Shown: positions 7,700-14,422, counted from the stretch's first letter. The stretch is DNA of 14,422 nucleotides from Bacteroidales bacterium Bact_23 (GCA_001603685.1 LUZO01000159.1:1-14422); one strand, 5' to 3'. Notes: a model not told the origin generated them from the sequence alone. Translations and numbers: made by a program.

Positions 7700-7736
7700 G
7701 GGTGATTGCTTAAAACAAGCGGAATCACCCTTTTTT
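7700..7736 (+). terminator. Intrinsic terminator of grpE-dnaJ
   Basis: GGGTGATT (7700-7707) pairs with AATCACCC (7723-7730). An inner GCTT/AAGC stem follows, separated by a 2-nt GG bulge on the 3' side, with loop AAAAC. Six T's (7731-7736) come straight after. It closes the chaperone operon and separates it from the ABC transporter genes. TAACTTTG at 7668-7675 resembles a -7 box, but it would fire into this terminator and has no -33 partner. Confidence 0.9.
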
Positions 7737-7766
7737 CAATTTATTACTCAGACATTCCATTATCCG

Positions 7767-8702
7767 ATGTCATATTTTTCAGTCAGAAACATTACCAAGC
7801 GATACTCCGGCCACACAGCACTTACGAATGTAAGCATTGATGTTCCGAAGCAGAGCATATTCGGGCTTCTGGGCCCGAACGGCGCAGGCAAGACCTCGCT
7901 GATCCGCATCATCAACCAGATAACCGGCCCCGACGAGGGAGAGGTCTTTTTCGACAGCGAAAAGCTGGCTCCCCACCATGTTGACCGCATCGGTTACCTG
8001 CCCGAAGAGCGCGGACTGTACAAAAAGATGAAAGTGGGCGAACAGGCACTCTATCTGGCTCAGCTTAAAGGCGTTAACAAAGCCGATGCCATGAAGCGGC
8101 TGAAATACTGGTTCGAGAAGTTCGAGATCCAGGCGTGGTGGAACAAAAAGGTGGAAGAGCTGTCGAAAGGGATGCAGCAAAAGGTGCAGTTCATCGTTAC
8201 CGTAATCCACGAGCCTTCGCTGCTGATTTTCGACGAACCCTTCAGCGGCTTCGACCCCATCAATGTGAACCTGCTGAAAGACGAGATTCTGGCGCTGAGG
8301 GATAAAGGCGCAACCATCATCTTCTCAACCCACAATATGGCATCGGTTGAAGAACTCTGCGACGATATCGCCCTGATAAACAAATCGCATAAGATACTGG
8401 AAGGCAGCGTAAAGGAAATTAAAAAGCAGTACAAAACCAACACCTATTCACTGGATTTTGACGGGTATTCCGGAGCTGCAGAGGCGCTGCTGCCCGTTGG
8501 ATTTGAGCTGCTTGACGAACAAAGCGACGACGACCTCAGGCAAGCCATTGTCAGAATTCCCGAAAAAGCCACACAAAACGAACTGCTGCAGGCTTTTATG
8601 CCCCATGTAAACATTCACGCCTTCAAAGAGATCATTCCAACCATGAATGAGATCTTCATCCGGAAAGTAAATGAAGCAAGTAAGCCATTCTTAAACCTTT
8701 AA
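7767..8702 (+). CDS. ABC transporter ATP-binding protein (ABC-2/NatA-like exporter)
   Basis: A 311-residue ATPase subunit of an ABC-2 type export system. Walker A is GPNGAGKT (36-43). The signature is LSKGMQQ (132-138), the SKGMQQK variant typical of the NatA/YhaQ-like branch. Walker B is LLIFDEP with Asp156-Glu157, the D-loop lies in FSGFDP, and the switch His is in STHNM (His189). Beyond about residue 215 is a C-terminal accessory domain (DUF4162-like), ending in a PTMNEIFIRKV segment common in this family. The permease gene starts 10 bp downstream, so the two form a two-gene transporter, probably a homodimer of each subunit. The substrate cannot be read from sequence; relatives export sodium, antibiotics or peptides. 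Confidence 0.93.
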   Translation: MSYFSVRNITKRYSGHTALTNVSIDVPKQSIFGLLGPNGAGKTSLIRIINQITGPDEGEVFFDSEKLAPHHVDRIGYLPEERGLYKKMKVGEQALYLAQLKGVNKADAMKRLKYWFEKFEIQAWWNKKVEELSKGMQQKVQFIVTVIHEPSLLIFDEPFSGFDPINVNLLKDEILALRDKGATIIFSTHNMASVEELCDDIALINKSHKILEGSVKEIKKQYKTNTYSLDFDGYSGAAEALLPVGFELLDEQSDDDLRQAIVRIPEKATQNELLQAFMPHVNIHAFKEIIPTMNEIFIRKVNEASKPFLNL

Positions 8703-8712
8703 GCTGACCTTC

Positions 8713-10119
8713 ATGAACAAGACCCTTCTCATCATAAAACGCGAATACCTCTCACGGGTACAGAAAAAGTCATTCATCGTGATGACCATCCTCGGCCCGC
8801 TGCTGATGGCCGCCCTTTTTATTGTGCCGGTCTATCTGGCTCAACTCTCTGACGAAGTAAAAAAGGTGTTCATCCTCGACGAAACCGGCTGGTTTATCAA
8901 TAAATTCGAGAATTCCGAACGCTTCAATTTCGAATACCTCTACACCGACCCGGAATCGGCAAAGTCAATTATGACGGCACAAAACGGCTACGCCCTGCTC
9001 TATATCCCCAAACCGGATGTCAGCGTTCCGTCAAGCGCCCTGATCTTTAGCCAGAAGCAGGTGGGCATCGACCTGAAAGGCTACATAAGGAATGTGATGA
9101 GCAAAGAGGTGGAGAACCAGAAGCTGGGTGCCGAAATCATGAAGGAAATCAAAAAGGCAAACCCCGGTTTTGATGAAACCGACGACGATACGGGCGCCGG
9201 GAATGTCGTAAGCGAAGAGATTCTGAAAAACATCAAAACCAGCATCAAACTCACTTCCATCAAGATAGGCGACGAAGGCAAGGAAGAGAAAAGCTACACC
9301 GAAGTGAGCATGATGGTCGGAATGTTTGCCGGCATTCTCATCTACTTTTTTATTTTCCTTTTCGGATCGCAGGTGATGCGCGGGGTGATCGAGGAAAAAG
9401 TGAGCCGGATTGTCGAGGTAATTGTCAGTTCGGTGAAGCCGTTCCAGCTGATGATGGGCAAAATCGTCGGAGTTGCCCTGGTGGGCCTTACTCAGTTTCT
9501 GCTTTGGGTAGTGTTAACCCTGGCCATAGTCACCGTTTTCCAGACGGCCATGCCCGACAAATTCAAAAAGGCTGAAACCGTTGAAAAATTCAACCCCGGA
9601 ACCCGCATTCCCGCCTCAGCCGACTCTGAAATCAGCTATGAAGAGGTTGAAGAGAGCGACAACCTGGGAACCATTATCGAAGCGGTGGAGTCGATCAACT
9701 ACGGCACCATGATTTTTGCCTTTATCTTTTTCTTCCTTGGCGGATATCTCCTTTACGGAGCCATGTTTGCCGCGATAGGCGCCGCCGTGGACAACGAAAC
9801 AGATACCCAGCAGTTTATGATGCCGGTAACCATACCGCTGATTCTGGCCATAGTGGTTGCGCAATTCGTCATCAACAACCCCGAAGGGCCGGTATCGTTC
9901 TGGTTTTCAATCATTCCCCTCACCTCCCCCATCATCATGATGATACGCATCCCGTTTGGCGTACCTTACTGGGAACTGGCACTCTCCATGGTTCTGCTCA
10001 CCATTACCTTTATATTTGCAGTGTGGATGGCCGGAAAAATCTACAGAACCGGAATTCTGATGTATGGCAAGAAGGTAAGCTGGAAAGAACTCGGAAAATG
10101 GCTGTTCTATAAAGGATAA
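8713..10119 (+). CDS. ABC-2 type transporter permease (NatB-like)
   Basis: A 468-residue membrane subunit paired with the ATPase encoded 10 bp upstream. It starts MNKTLLIIKREYLSRVQKKSF, the usual cytoplasmic helix of the NatB/YhaP group. Hydrophobic segments are visible at about 22-43, 199-221, 252-277, 333-362, 370-388 and 424-446. A large extracytoplasmic domain (about 44-197, charged, without Cys) lies between the first and second, and a second soluble insertion (about 278-332) between the third and fourth. The family motif GVIEEKVSRIVEVIVSSVKP (about 224-243) follows the second membrane segment. The layout, one TM, an outer domain and a C-terminal TM bundle, fits the ABC2_membrane_3 class. 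The substrate is unknown. Confidence 0.92.
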   Translation: MNKTLLIIKREYLSRVQKKSFIVMTILGPLLMAALFIVPVYLAQLSDEVKKVFILDETGWFINKFENSERFNFEYLYTDPESAKSIMTAQNGYALLYIPKPDVSVPSSALIFSQKQVGIDLKGYIRNVMSKEVENQKLGAEIMKEIKKANPGFDETDDDTGAGNVVSEEILKNIKTSIKLTSIKIGDEGKEEKSYTEVSMMVGMFAGILIYFFIFLFGSQVMRGVIEEKVSRIVEVIVSSVKPFQLMMGKIVGVALVGLTQFLLWVVLTLAIVTVFQTAMPDKFKKAETVEKFNPGTRIPASADSEISYEEVEESDNLGTIIEAVESINYGTMIFAFIFFFLGGYLLYGAMFAAIGAAVDNETDTQQFMMPVTIPLILAIVVAQFVINNPEGPVSFWFSIIPLTSPIIMMIRIPFGVPYWELALSMVLLTITFIFAVWMAGKIYRTGILMYGKKVSWKELGKWLFYKG

Positions 10120-10163
10120 GAGACTGATCTGCAAAATATTAACCATAAACCGAAACATAAGAG

Positions 10164-11327
10164 ATGGCACGCATACTGGTAATTGACGACGAACGAAGCA
10201 TACGGAATACGCTCAGGGAGATCCTCGAGTACGAAGGCTATCAGATGGATGAGGCGCCCGATGGAATGAGCGCCCTGGAACTTGCAGCCAAAGAGAAATA
10301 TGATGTTATTCTTTGCGATATCAAGATGCCGCAGATGGACGGCATTGAGGTGCTCGACCGGCTGCTTGCCATGAACGACACCCCCGTGGTGATGATTTCG
10401 GGTCACGGTACGATTGAAACAGCGGTGGATGCCCTGAAACGCGGCGCCTACGACTATATCGCCAAACCGCTCGACCTGAACCGGCTGCTGGTTACCATAC
10501 GCAACGCCATCGAGAGAGGCAGCCTGGTGAAGGAAACCAAAGTGCTGAAGCGCAAGGTGAGCAAGACCTTCGATATGGTCGGCGAATCGGAGCCGATTAA
10601 GCAGATCCGCGCGATGATTGAGAAGGTAGCGCCCACCGATGCCCGCGTGCTGATTACCGGAAGCAACGGAACCGGCAAGGAGCTGGTGGCCCGCTGGCTG
10701 CACGAACTGAGCAACCGCGCCGAAGGGCCGTTTGTGGAGGTCAACTGCGCCGCAATCCCCGGCGAACTGATTGAAAGTGTGCTGTTCGGACATGAGAAGG
10801 GATCGTTTACCTCAGCCATCAAACAGCGGAAAGGCGATTTTGAACAGGCCAGCGGAGGAACGCTTTTCCTCGACGAAATCGGCGATATGAGCCTGGCGGC
10901 ACAGGCAAAGGTGCTCAGAGCGCTGCAGGAAAACAAGATTATGCGTGTCGGCGGCGAGAAAGATATCCCCGTGGATGTAAGGGTGATTGCTGCCACCAAT
11001 AAAAACCTGGTGGAAGAGATCGAAAAGCGCAATTTCAGGGAAGACCTCTACCACCGGCTGAGTGTAATTCTGATTCATGTCCCCACACTGAACGAACGGA
11101 GCGACGATATTCCGTTACTGGCAAACCATTTTCTGAACGAAATCAGCGAGAGCCAGGGCAAACCACCCCTCTCATTCACCGACGACGCCATAGAAGCGCT
11201 GAAAGAGATCACCTGGACCGGAAATATCAGAGAACTGCGGAATGTGGTAGAACGGCTGGCCATTCTTTGCGATAACCGGATTACCGCCGCCGATGTGGAG
11301 ATGTATGCAAGGCCGCTGAGGAAGTGA
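10164..11327 (+). CDS. Sigma-54-dependent response regulator (REC-AAA+) lacking a DNA-binding domain
   Basis: An NtrC-class bacterial enhancer-binding protein of 387 residues. The receiver domain (1-120) has the acidic pocket Asp8-Asp9 and phospho-acceptor Asp52 in ILCDIKMP. The AAA+ domain (about 138-375) has Walker A GSNGTGKE (166-173), the sigma-54-contacting loop GSFTSA (213-218; consensus GAFTGA), Walker B LFLDEIGD with Asp237-Glu238, and the GNIREL motif from 353. The protein ends only 18 residues after that helix region, so the Fis-type helix-turn-helix of NtrC (usually about 450-470 aa in total) is missing; no continuation is seen after the stop at 11325-11327. It should remodel sigma-54 RNA polymerase from solution or through a partner. 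No histidine kinase gene is in the window. It follows the permease by 44 bp and may be co-transcribed. Confidence 0.93.
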   Translation: MARILVIDDERSIRNTLREILEYEGYQMDEAPDGMSALELAAKEKYDVILCDIKMPQMDGIEVLDRLLAMNDTPVVMISGHGTIETAVDALKRGAYDYIAKPLDLNRLLVTIRNAIERGSLVKETKVLKRKVSKTFDMVGESEPIKQIRAMIEKVAPTDARVLITGSNGTGKELVARWLHELSNRAEGPFVEVNCAAIPGELIESVLFGHEKGSFTSAIKQRKGDFEQASGGTLFLDEIGDMSLAAQAKVLRALQENKIMRVGGEKDIPVDVRVIAATNKNLVEEIEKRNFREDLYHRLSVILIHVPTLNERSDDIPLLANHFLNEISESQGKPPLSFTDDAIEALKEITWTGNIRELRNVVERLAILCDNRITAADVEMYARPLRK

Positions 11328-11334
11328 AGACTGA

Positions 11335-11472
11335 AGTTAAAAGTATAAAGTAAAAAGTAAAAAGTTATTCGCTGCGGCAGAGTAAGGAAATTTCTAATTT
11401 CTAAAATGAAGTAGGAAGTAGGAAGTAAGAAGTAGGAAGTAAGAAGTAAGAGTTGAATGCCTAATGCCTAAT
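11335..11472. repeat. Heptamer tandem repeats downstream of the sigma-54 regulator
   Basis: Several short tandem arrays all have a 7-nt period. AGT recurs at 11335, 11342, 11349, 11356 and 11363 (unit about AAAGTAA). TTTCTAA occurs twice near 11390-11404. AGT recurs at 11410, 11417, 11424, 11431, 11438 and 11445 (units GTAGGAA/GTAAGAA). GCCTAAT occurs twice at 11459-11472, running straight into the first hairpin. No gene fits. The strict period and different unit sequences are seen directly; the origin is unknown. Confidence 0.8.
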
Positions 11473-12069
11473 CCGCCGTAAGGCGGTGCATCCGCCGCGG
11501 CGGAGCGCCGACAGGCGCTGCAAATCCCCCAACTTTGTCGGGGACGCAAATGTCCCGGCCACGGGCCGGGACTGCAAATGCCACGGCTATCGGCCGGGGC
11601 TGCAAATTTTCAAATCCGCCGTCAGGCGGGTCAAATCTTCATCCGCCGCGGCGGAGCACCGCCAGGTGCTTCAAATCTTCAAATCCGCCGTCAGGCGGAT
11701 CAAATCTTCAAATCCGCCGTCAGGCGGGTCAAATCTTCAAATCCGCCGTCAGGCGGGTCAAATCTTCATCCGCCGCCAGGCGGGTCAAATCTTCAAATCC
11801 GCCGTCAGGCGGGTCAAATCTTCATCCGCCGCCAGGCGGGTCAAATCTTCAAATCCGCCGTCAGGCGGGTCAAATCTTCATCCGCCGCGGCGGAGCACCG
11901 CCAGGTGCTTCAAATCTTCAAATCCGCCGTCAGGCGGGTCAAATCTTCATCCGCCGCCAGGCGGGTCAAATCTTCAAATCCGCCGCCAGGCGGGTCAAAT
12001 CTTCAAATCCGCCGTCAGGCGGGTCAAATCTTCAAATCCGCCGCCAGGCGGATCAAATCTTCAAATCTT
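11472..12069. repeat. Tandem array of 23 GC-rich hairpins (REP-like) upstream of ssrA
   Basis: Palindromes follow one another every 13-30 nt, joined by CAAATCTTC or CAAATCTTCAAAT linkers. The commonest unit is 29 nt and carries CCGCC-GTCA-GGCGG or CCGCC-GCCA-GGCGG. A composite cassette, TCCGCCGCGGCGGA directly followed by AGCACC-GCCA-GGTGCT, appears at 11642-11670 and 11881-11909, and as an AGCGCC/GGCGCT variant at 11491-11519. Other stems are GTCCCGGCC-ACG-GGCCGGGAC (11552-11572), one at 11580-11600 with a single mismatch, and CCCC...GGGG at 11527-11543. The array has no stop codons in any plus-strand frame, so three overlapping false frames of 185-223 codons cross it. It is not a CRISPR array, since the linkers are nearly identical and too short. 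Confidence 0.9.
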
Positions 12070-12086
12070 CTTCTCCTTCTGGTACA

Positions 12087-12105
12087 TTTTTTGTATCTTT
12101 GCAGT
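12087..12105 (+). promoter_or_regulatory. Promoter of ssrA (TATCTTTG)
   Basis: TATCTTTG at 12094-12101 is an exact TAnnTTTG -7 box. It lies inside TTTTTTGTATCTTTGCAGT, which is identical to the sequence before DUF4290 (3471-3489). Transcription would begin about 12106-12110, a few bases before the mature tmRNA 5' end at 12118, leaving a short leader for RNase P to remove. No clear -33 TTTG is present, and the hairpin array ends only about 25 nt upstream of the -7 box. Confidence 0.65.
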
Positions 12106-12117
12106 GCATTTCAATCC

Positions 12118-12491
12118 GGGGATGACCGGTTTTGACAGCAGGGAAGTGGTACTGTAAGCATGCCGGGCGTTGTAAGCGTGGCCCGTTAAACCCAACTTTC
12201 ACAGCCTATAAACGGCAACGATTACAATTACGCGTACGCCGCTTAATCAAGAGGATTAAGCCGCCTACTGCTCCCCGGGAAGCCTCGCGCGGCCGCGTCC
12301 CGCCAGGAGCATCGCAAAAGCCGCGATAAGGCAGTCAAGGCTCTGGTGACTGCCCGACAACCAAAAGAGATAAGACAGTGGTTGGGCCGTTTTCTCCCTG
12401 CTACCGTACGAAAACCAACTGAAAACTAAGCATGTAGAAAGCATTATTGCTGCCTGTTTGGACGCGGGTTCGACTCCCGCCATCTCCACCA
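12118..12491 (+). ncRNA. ssrA: Transfer-messenger RNA (tmRNA)
   Basis: tmRNA rescues stalled ribosomes by acting first as alanyl-tRNA and then as mRNA for a degradation tag. The 5' end GGGGATG (12118-12124) pairs with CATCTCC (12481-12487), including one G-U, to form the 7-bp acceptor stem; ACCA follows, with CCA encoded. The T arm is GCGGG-TTCGACT-CCCGC (12464-12480). The GACAG/CTGTT region at the two ends can form the long P2 helix. The reading frame for the tag is at 12214-12246. Length is 374 nt, usual for one-piece tmRNA. Apparent protein frames across it on either strand (12132-12329 and 12265-12492) are artefacts. It is flanked on both sides by hairpin and heptamer repeats, and is convergent with the dipeptidase gene. 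Confidence 0.95.
12214..12246 (+). other. ssrA: tmRNA proteolysis-tag reading frame
   Basis: From the likely resume codon GGC (12214-12216) the frame reads GNDYNYAYAA and stops at TAA (12244-12246). Bacteroidota tags I recall begin with G and end in (A)LAA or similar; here the last residues are Y-A-Y-A-A, so the usual leucine or methionine third from the end is Tyr-Ala-Ala. The other two frames lack the terminal Ala-Ala-stop. The exact resume codon is inferred from family pattern. Confidence 0.75.
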
Positions 12492-12499
12492 ACCAAGAA

Positions 12500-12528
12500 C
12501 CTGTAAACTAAATGTTTACGGGTTTTTT
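12500..12528 (+). terminator. Intrinsic terminator of ssrA
   Basis: CCTGTAAAC (12500-12508) pairs with GTTTACGGG (12514-12522), 9 bp with one G-T, around the loop TAAAT. Six T's follow (12523-12528), then a further T-rich stretch. It begins 9 nt after the tmRNA CCA end. Confidence 0.92.
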
Positions 12529-12542
12529 GTTTTTGAGCCGAA

Positions 12543-12598
12543 GATCAGAAGTCGGAAGTCAGAGGTCAGAAATCAGAGATGAGAAGTGAGAGATGAGT
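12543..12598. repeat. Eight tandem purine-rich heptamers downstream of ssrA
   Basis: Eight consecutive 7-nt units fit RRTSRGA or close to it: GATCAGA, AGTCGGA, AGTCAGA, GGTCAGA, AATCAGA, GATGAGA, AGTGAGA, GATGAGT. They run directly into the second hairpin array, mirroring the heptamer-then-hairpin order found upstream of ssrA. Confidence 0.85.
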
Positions 12599-12770
12599 CC
12601 GCGGCGGATGAGAGTGAAAAGTAAACCACTAGAAGCGGACTCATCCGCCAGAGGCGGACTCAAATGCACCGTCAGGTGCTTCAAATCCTCATCCGCCACG
12701 GCGGAGCGCCACCAGGCGCTTCAAATCCTCATCCGCCACGGCGGAGCACCGCCAGGTGCTTCAAATCCGA
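12595..12770. repeat. Second hairpin array, between ssrA and the dipeptidase gene
   Basis: An 8-bp inverted repeat GAGTCCGC (12595-12602)/GCGGACTC (12635-12642) is followed by TCCGCC-AGA-GGCGGA (12644-12658) and GCACC-GTCA-GGTGC (12666-12679). Then come two composite cassettes: TCCGCCACGGCGGA + AGCGCC-ACCA-GGCGCT (12692-12720) and TCCGCCACGGCGGA + AGCACC-GCCA-GGTGCT (12732-12760). Linkers are TTCAAATCCTCA, close to those of the upstream array. The array stops three bases before the stop codon of the minus-strand dipeptidase gene, so it forms the start of that gene's 3' untranslated region. Confidence 0.88.
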
Positions 12771-12772
12771 AA

Positions 12773-14374
12773 TCAAAACCCTCTCCCAAACATCTCCCAG
12801 TATTTCGCTTCGAGTGAGGCCCAGCGCTGCATGGCTGCTCCTGAGAAGTCGTTGCTGTAGTTGGTTAGCAGTGCGCGAGCTTCATCCTTTTTACCGGCTT
12901 TCAGCAGTGCGGCGGCTTTTTGCTCAAGGGCGGGCAGCTCCAGCCTTGCTTTCTCTTCAAAGCCAAGCACCTGTTCAAGCATCCCCTGTTTGGTTTTGCC
13001 CCAGGCTACGGTAGCCAGCTTATTGGCTTTGCGGAAGCTCCACAATGCGGCATCTTCGCGGTATGATTTCTGTCCGCAGACCTCCCATTTGGCGGGCACC
13101 TGATTCATACCGGCATAAACCGGAATACGCGGACTCTGTCCGGGATTATCGAACGAAAACCATGATAAGGCACCGATTTCATCGGGCAACCAGTCGCGAA
13201 GCTGTGTGATGTGCGAATAGGAGCACCACGATACCGACACCGTGCGCTGAAACTCAACTGTTCCGGGGGCTATGTAATTGATCATGTTGCGCATATCGGC
13301 CATCAGCCAGGGGTTGGCAACCGGACTGATGATGGTATCCCTTTCGGTGATGCCGGTCTTTCTGTCGTATTTCACCCGCTCGGCCTTAACATTGGCCGTC
13401 ATATCATAGGCGCTGCCCTCGTAGGTAGAGCGGTAAAGTTCGAACAGCATCTCCACGGTGATTTTCTTTTCCGGTTTTACCGAAAAGGGCAGCTCCTCCA
13501 TATCCATGTTCAGGTTGAGCGATGGGGCCAGAGTGCTGAGTACAAAAAATTCACGGATTTTATACGGCTTCTCTGTATTGGCGTAGGCTTTCCAGAATTT
13601 AAACGGCTCTTTCCCATCCCACAGGCCAAACTCTCTGGCAACCTCTTTCACATTGTCGCTGGCCATAAAATAGTCGGGATTCTTAAGGTCAATTATCCCG
13701 ATACGGGCGATGTTGGCGGAGATTCCCACATGGTCGTCGGGGATGCGCTGTGCCGCCCATACGCCTCCTATCCTCTCCTTTCCTTCACCCAGAATCTCCA
13801 TCTGCCAAACTTCGCGGGTATCGGCAATGGTGATGCATTCACCGTAATCGCCATAACCGTAATCACGGATCAGATCGCCAATAAGCCGGATGGCATCGCG
13901 GGCATTGTCGCAGCGCTGAAGTGCAATCCGCTGAAGCTCCTCAATCTGAAACATCCCTTTTCTGTTTACCAGCGTATCGGGGCCTACAAAAGTGGTTTCG
14001 CCCATTGCAAGCTGTTTCTCATTCAGCGAGGGGTAGGAGGTGTTCAGATAAGCATAGGTATGCTTTACCTGAGGAATGCGGCCGGCAATGGTAAGATTTC
14101 GCTTATCATCGGGCGTTTCGGTGCGCATGGTTCCCTTGTACACAATTTGCATTGCAGTATCGGCATGGTCTTCAGACTTTTCCATTCTGAGCCAGGTGCG
14201 GTAGTTGCCATCGCAGGTGTGGGCAGTAATAACCGAGCCGTCGGCTGAGGCTTTTTTCCCAACCATAATGCTGGTACAGCTTTCGCCAAACCAGGGATCC
14301 TCGGGGCCTGTCTGCGAATAAAGCTGAAAACTCAGAAACAGAACCAGAGCAGTGAGAACAGTTTTGAATTTCAT
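12773..14374 (-). CDS. Secreted C69-family dipeptidase (PepD-like)
   Basis: A 533-residue peptidase of family C69 (formerly U34), an Ntn-hydrolase that cleaves dipeptides. Residues 1-20 are a signal peptide (MKFKTVLTALVLFLSF...), with likely cleavage after QLYS. The catalytic Cys33 starts the conserved CTSIMVGKKASADGSVITAHTCD stretch; in this family a short propeptide is removed so that this Cys becomes the N-terminal nucleophile. The core continues through GYGDYGECITIADTREVWQMEILG (about 200). The C-terminal part (about 470-525) is a charged helical tail. Length fits exported members of the family. ATG is at 14374-14372, TGA at 12775-12773. The 48 bp available upstream show no clear TAnnTTTG box. 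Likely location is periplasm or cell surface; likely role is peptide scavenging (inference). Confidence 0.93.
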   Translation of the reverse strand: MKFKTVLTALVLFLSFQLYSQTGPEDPWFGESCTSIMVGKKASADGSVITAHTCDGNYRTWLRMEKSEDHADTAMQIVYKGTMRTETPDDKRNLTIAGRIPQVKHTYAYLNTSYPSLNEKQLAMGETTFVGPDTLVNRKGMFQIEELQRIALQRCDNARDAIRLIGDLIRDYGYGDYGECITIADTREVWQMEILGEGKERIGGVWAAQRIPDDHVGISANIARIGIIDLKNPDYFMASDNVKEVAREFGLWDGKEPFKFWKAYANTEKPYKIREFFVLSTLAPSLNLNMDMEELPFSVKPEKKITVEMLFELYRSTYEGSAYDMTANVKAERVKYDRKTGITERDTIISPVANPWLMADMRNMINYIAPGTVEFQRTVSVSWCSYSHITQLRDWLPDEIGALSWFSFDNPGQSPRIPVYAGMNQVPAKWEVCGQKSYREDAALWSFRKANKLATVAWGKTKQGMLEQVLGFEEKARLELPALEQKAAALLKAGKKDEARALLTNYSNDFSGAAMQRWASLEAKYWEMFGRGF

Positions 14375-14422
14375 AAACGGGATATTTTTATTTGATGTAA
14401 ATATTGTGTTTCCTGAAGCGGT

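Noticed and set aside
11472..12069. CRISPR array
   Set aside because: The sequences between palindromes are 13-15 nt and nearly identical to each other, unlike unique spacers of about 30 nt, and no cas gene is present in the window.
12132..12492. Small protein frames on both strands across the tmRNA
   Set aside because: The region is clearly ssrA (acceptor stem, T arm, CCA, tag frame, terminator). The minus-strand product starting MVEMAGVEPAS is the usual antisense artefact of a tRNA-like 3' end.
12500..12528. Bidirectional terminator also serving the C69 gene
   Set aside because: On the minus strand the stem is followed by TTCTTGGTT, a poor U-tract, and it lies about 250 nt beyond the C69 stop.
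13211..14248. 345-residue plus-strand frame
   Set aside because: It lies antisense to the C69 dipeptidase, which has a signal peptide, nucleophile Cys and a full-length family match.

Overview
The window looks like a chromosomal segment of a Bacteroidota bacterium, probably Bacteroidales/Marinilabiliales-like. The grounds are a DUF4290 gene next to murA (a Bacteroidota arrangement), TAnnTTTG-type -7 boxes instead of E. coli-like promoters, few Shine-Dalgarno sequences, a tmRNA with a short G...AA tag, and low-complexity heptamer and hairpin repeats between genes. This placement rests on reading the sequence, not on a database search.

Layout. (1) 1-600: 3' end of a small GIY-YIG nuclease gene, a strong terminator, then a 132-bp MITE-like repeat. 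(2) 598-873 (-): small hypothetical gene, divergent from (3) 1175-3469: UvrD/PcrA helicase with a TTG start. (4) 3478-5691: a TATCTTTG promoter with a long leader, then DUF4290 and murA. The MurA has Asp in place of the fosfomycin-target Cys. (5) 5852-7736: a sigma-54-type -24/-12 promoter, then grpE and dnaJ (GTG start), closed by an intrinsic terminator. (6) 7767-11327: ABC-2 export ATPase, its permease, and a REC-AAA+ sigma-54 activator that lacks a DNA-binding domain. (7) 11335-12770: about 1.4 kb of non-protein-coding DNA built from tandem heptamers and arrays of GC-rich hairpins on both sides of ssrA (tmRNA). (8) 12773-14374 (-): secreted C69-family dipeptidase, convergent with ssrA.

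How the parts relate. grpE, dnaJ, ssrA and the helicase are proteostasis and genome-maintenance functions; murA makes the first committed peptidoglycan precursor. A sigma-54-like promoter before grpE-dnaJ and a sigma-54 activator 4 kb downstream suggest, without proving it, sigma-54 control of chaperones in this lineage. The most unexplained structure is the repeat complex around ssrA: 23 hairpins in about 600 bp on one side and a smaller related array on the other. Stem sequences change in a compensatory way, linkers repeat, and the flanks are 7-nt periodic.
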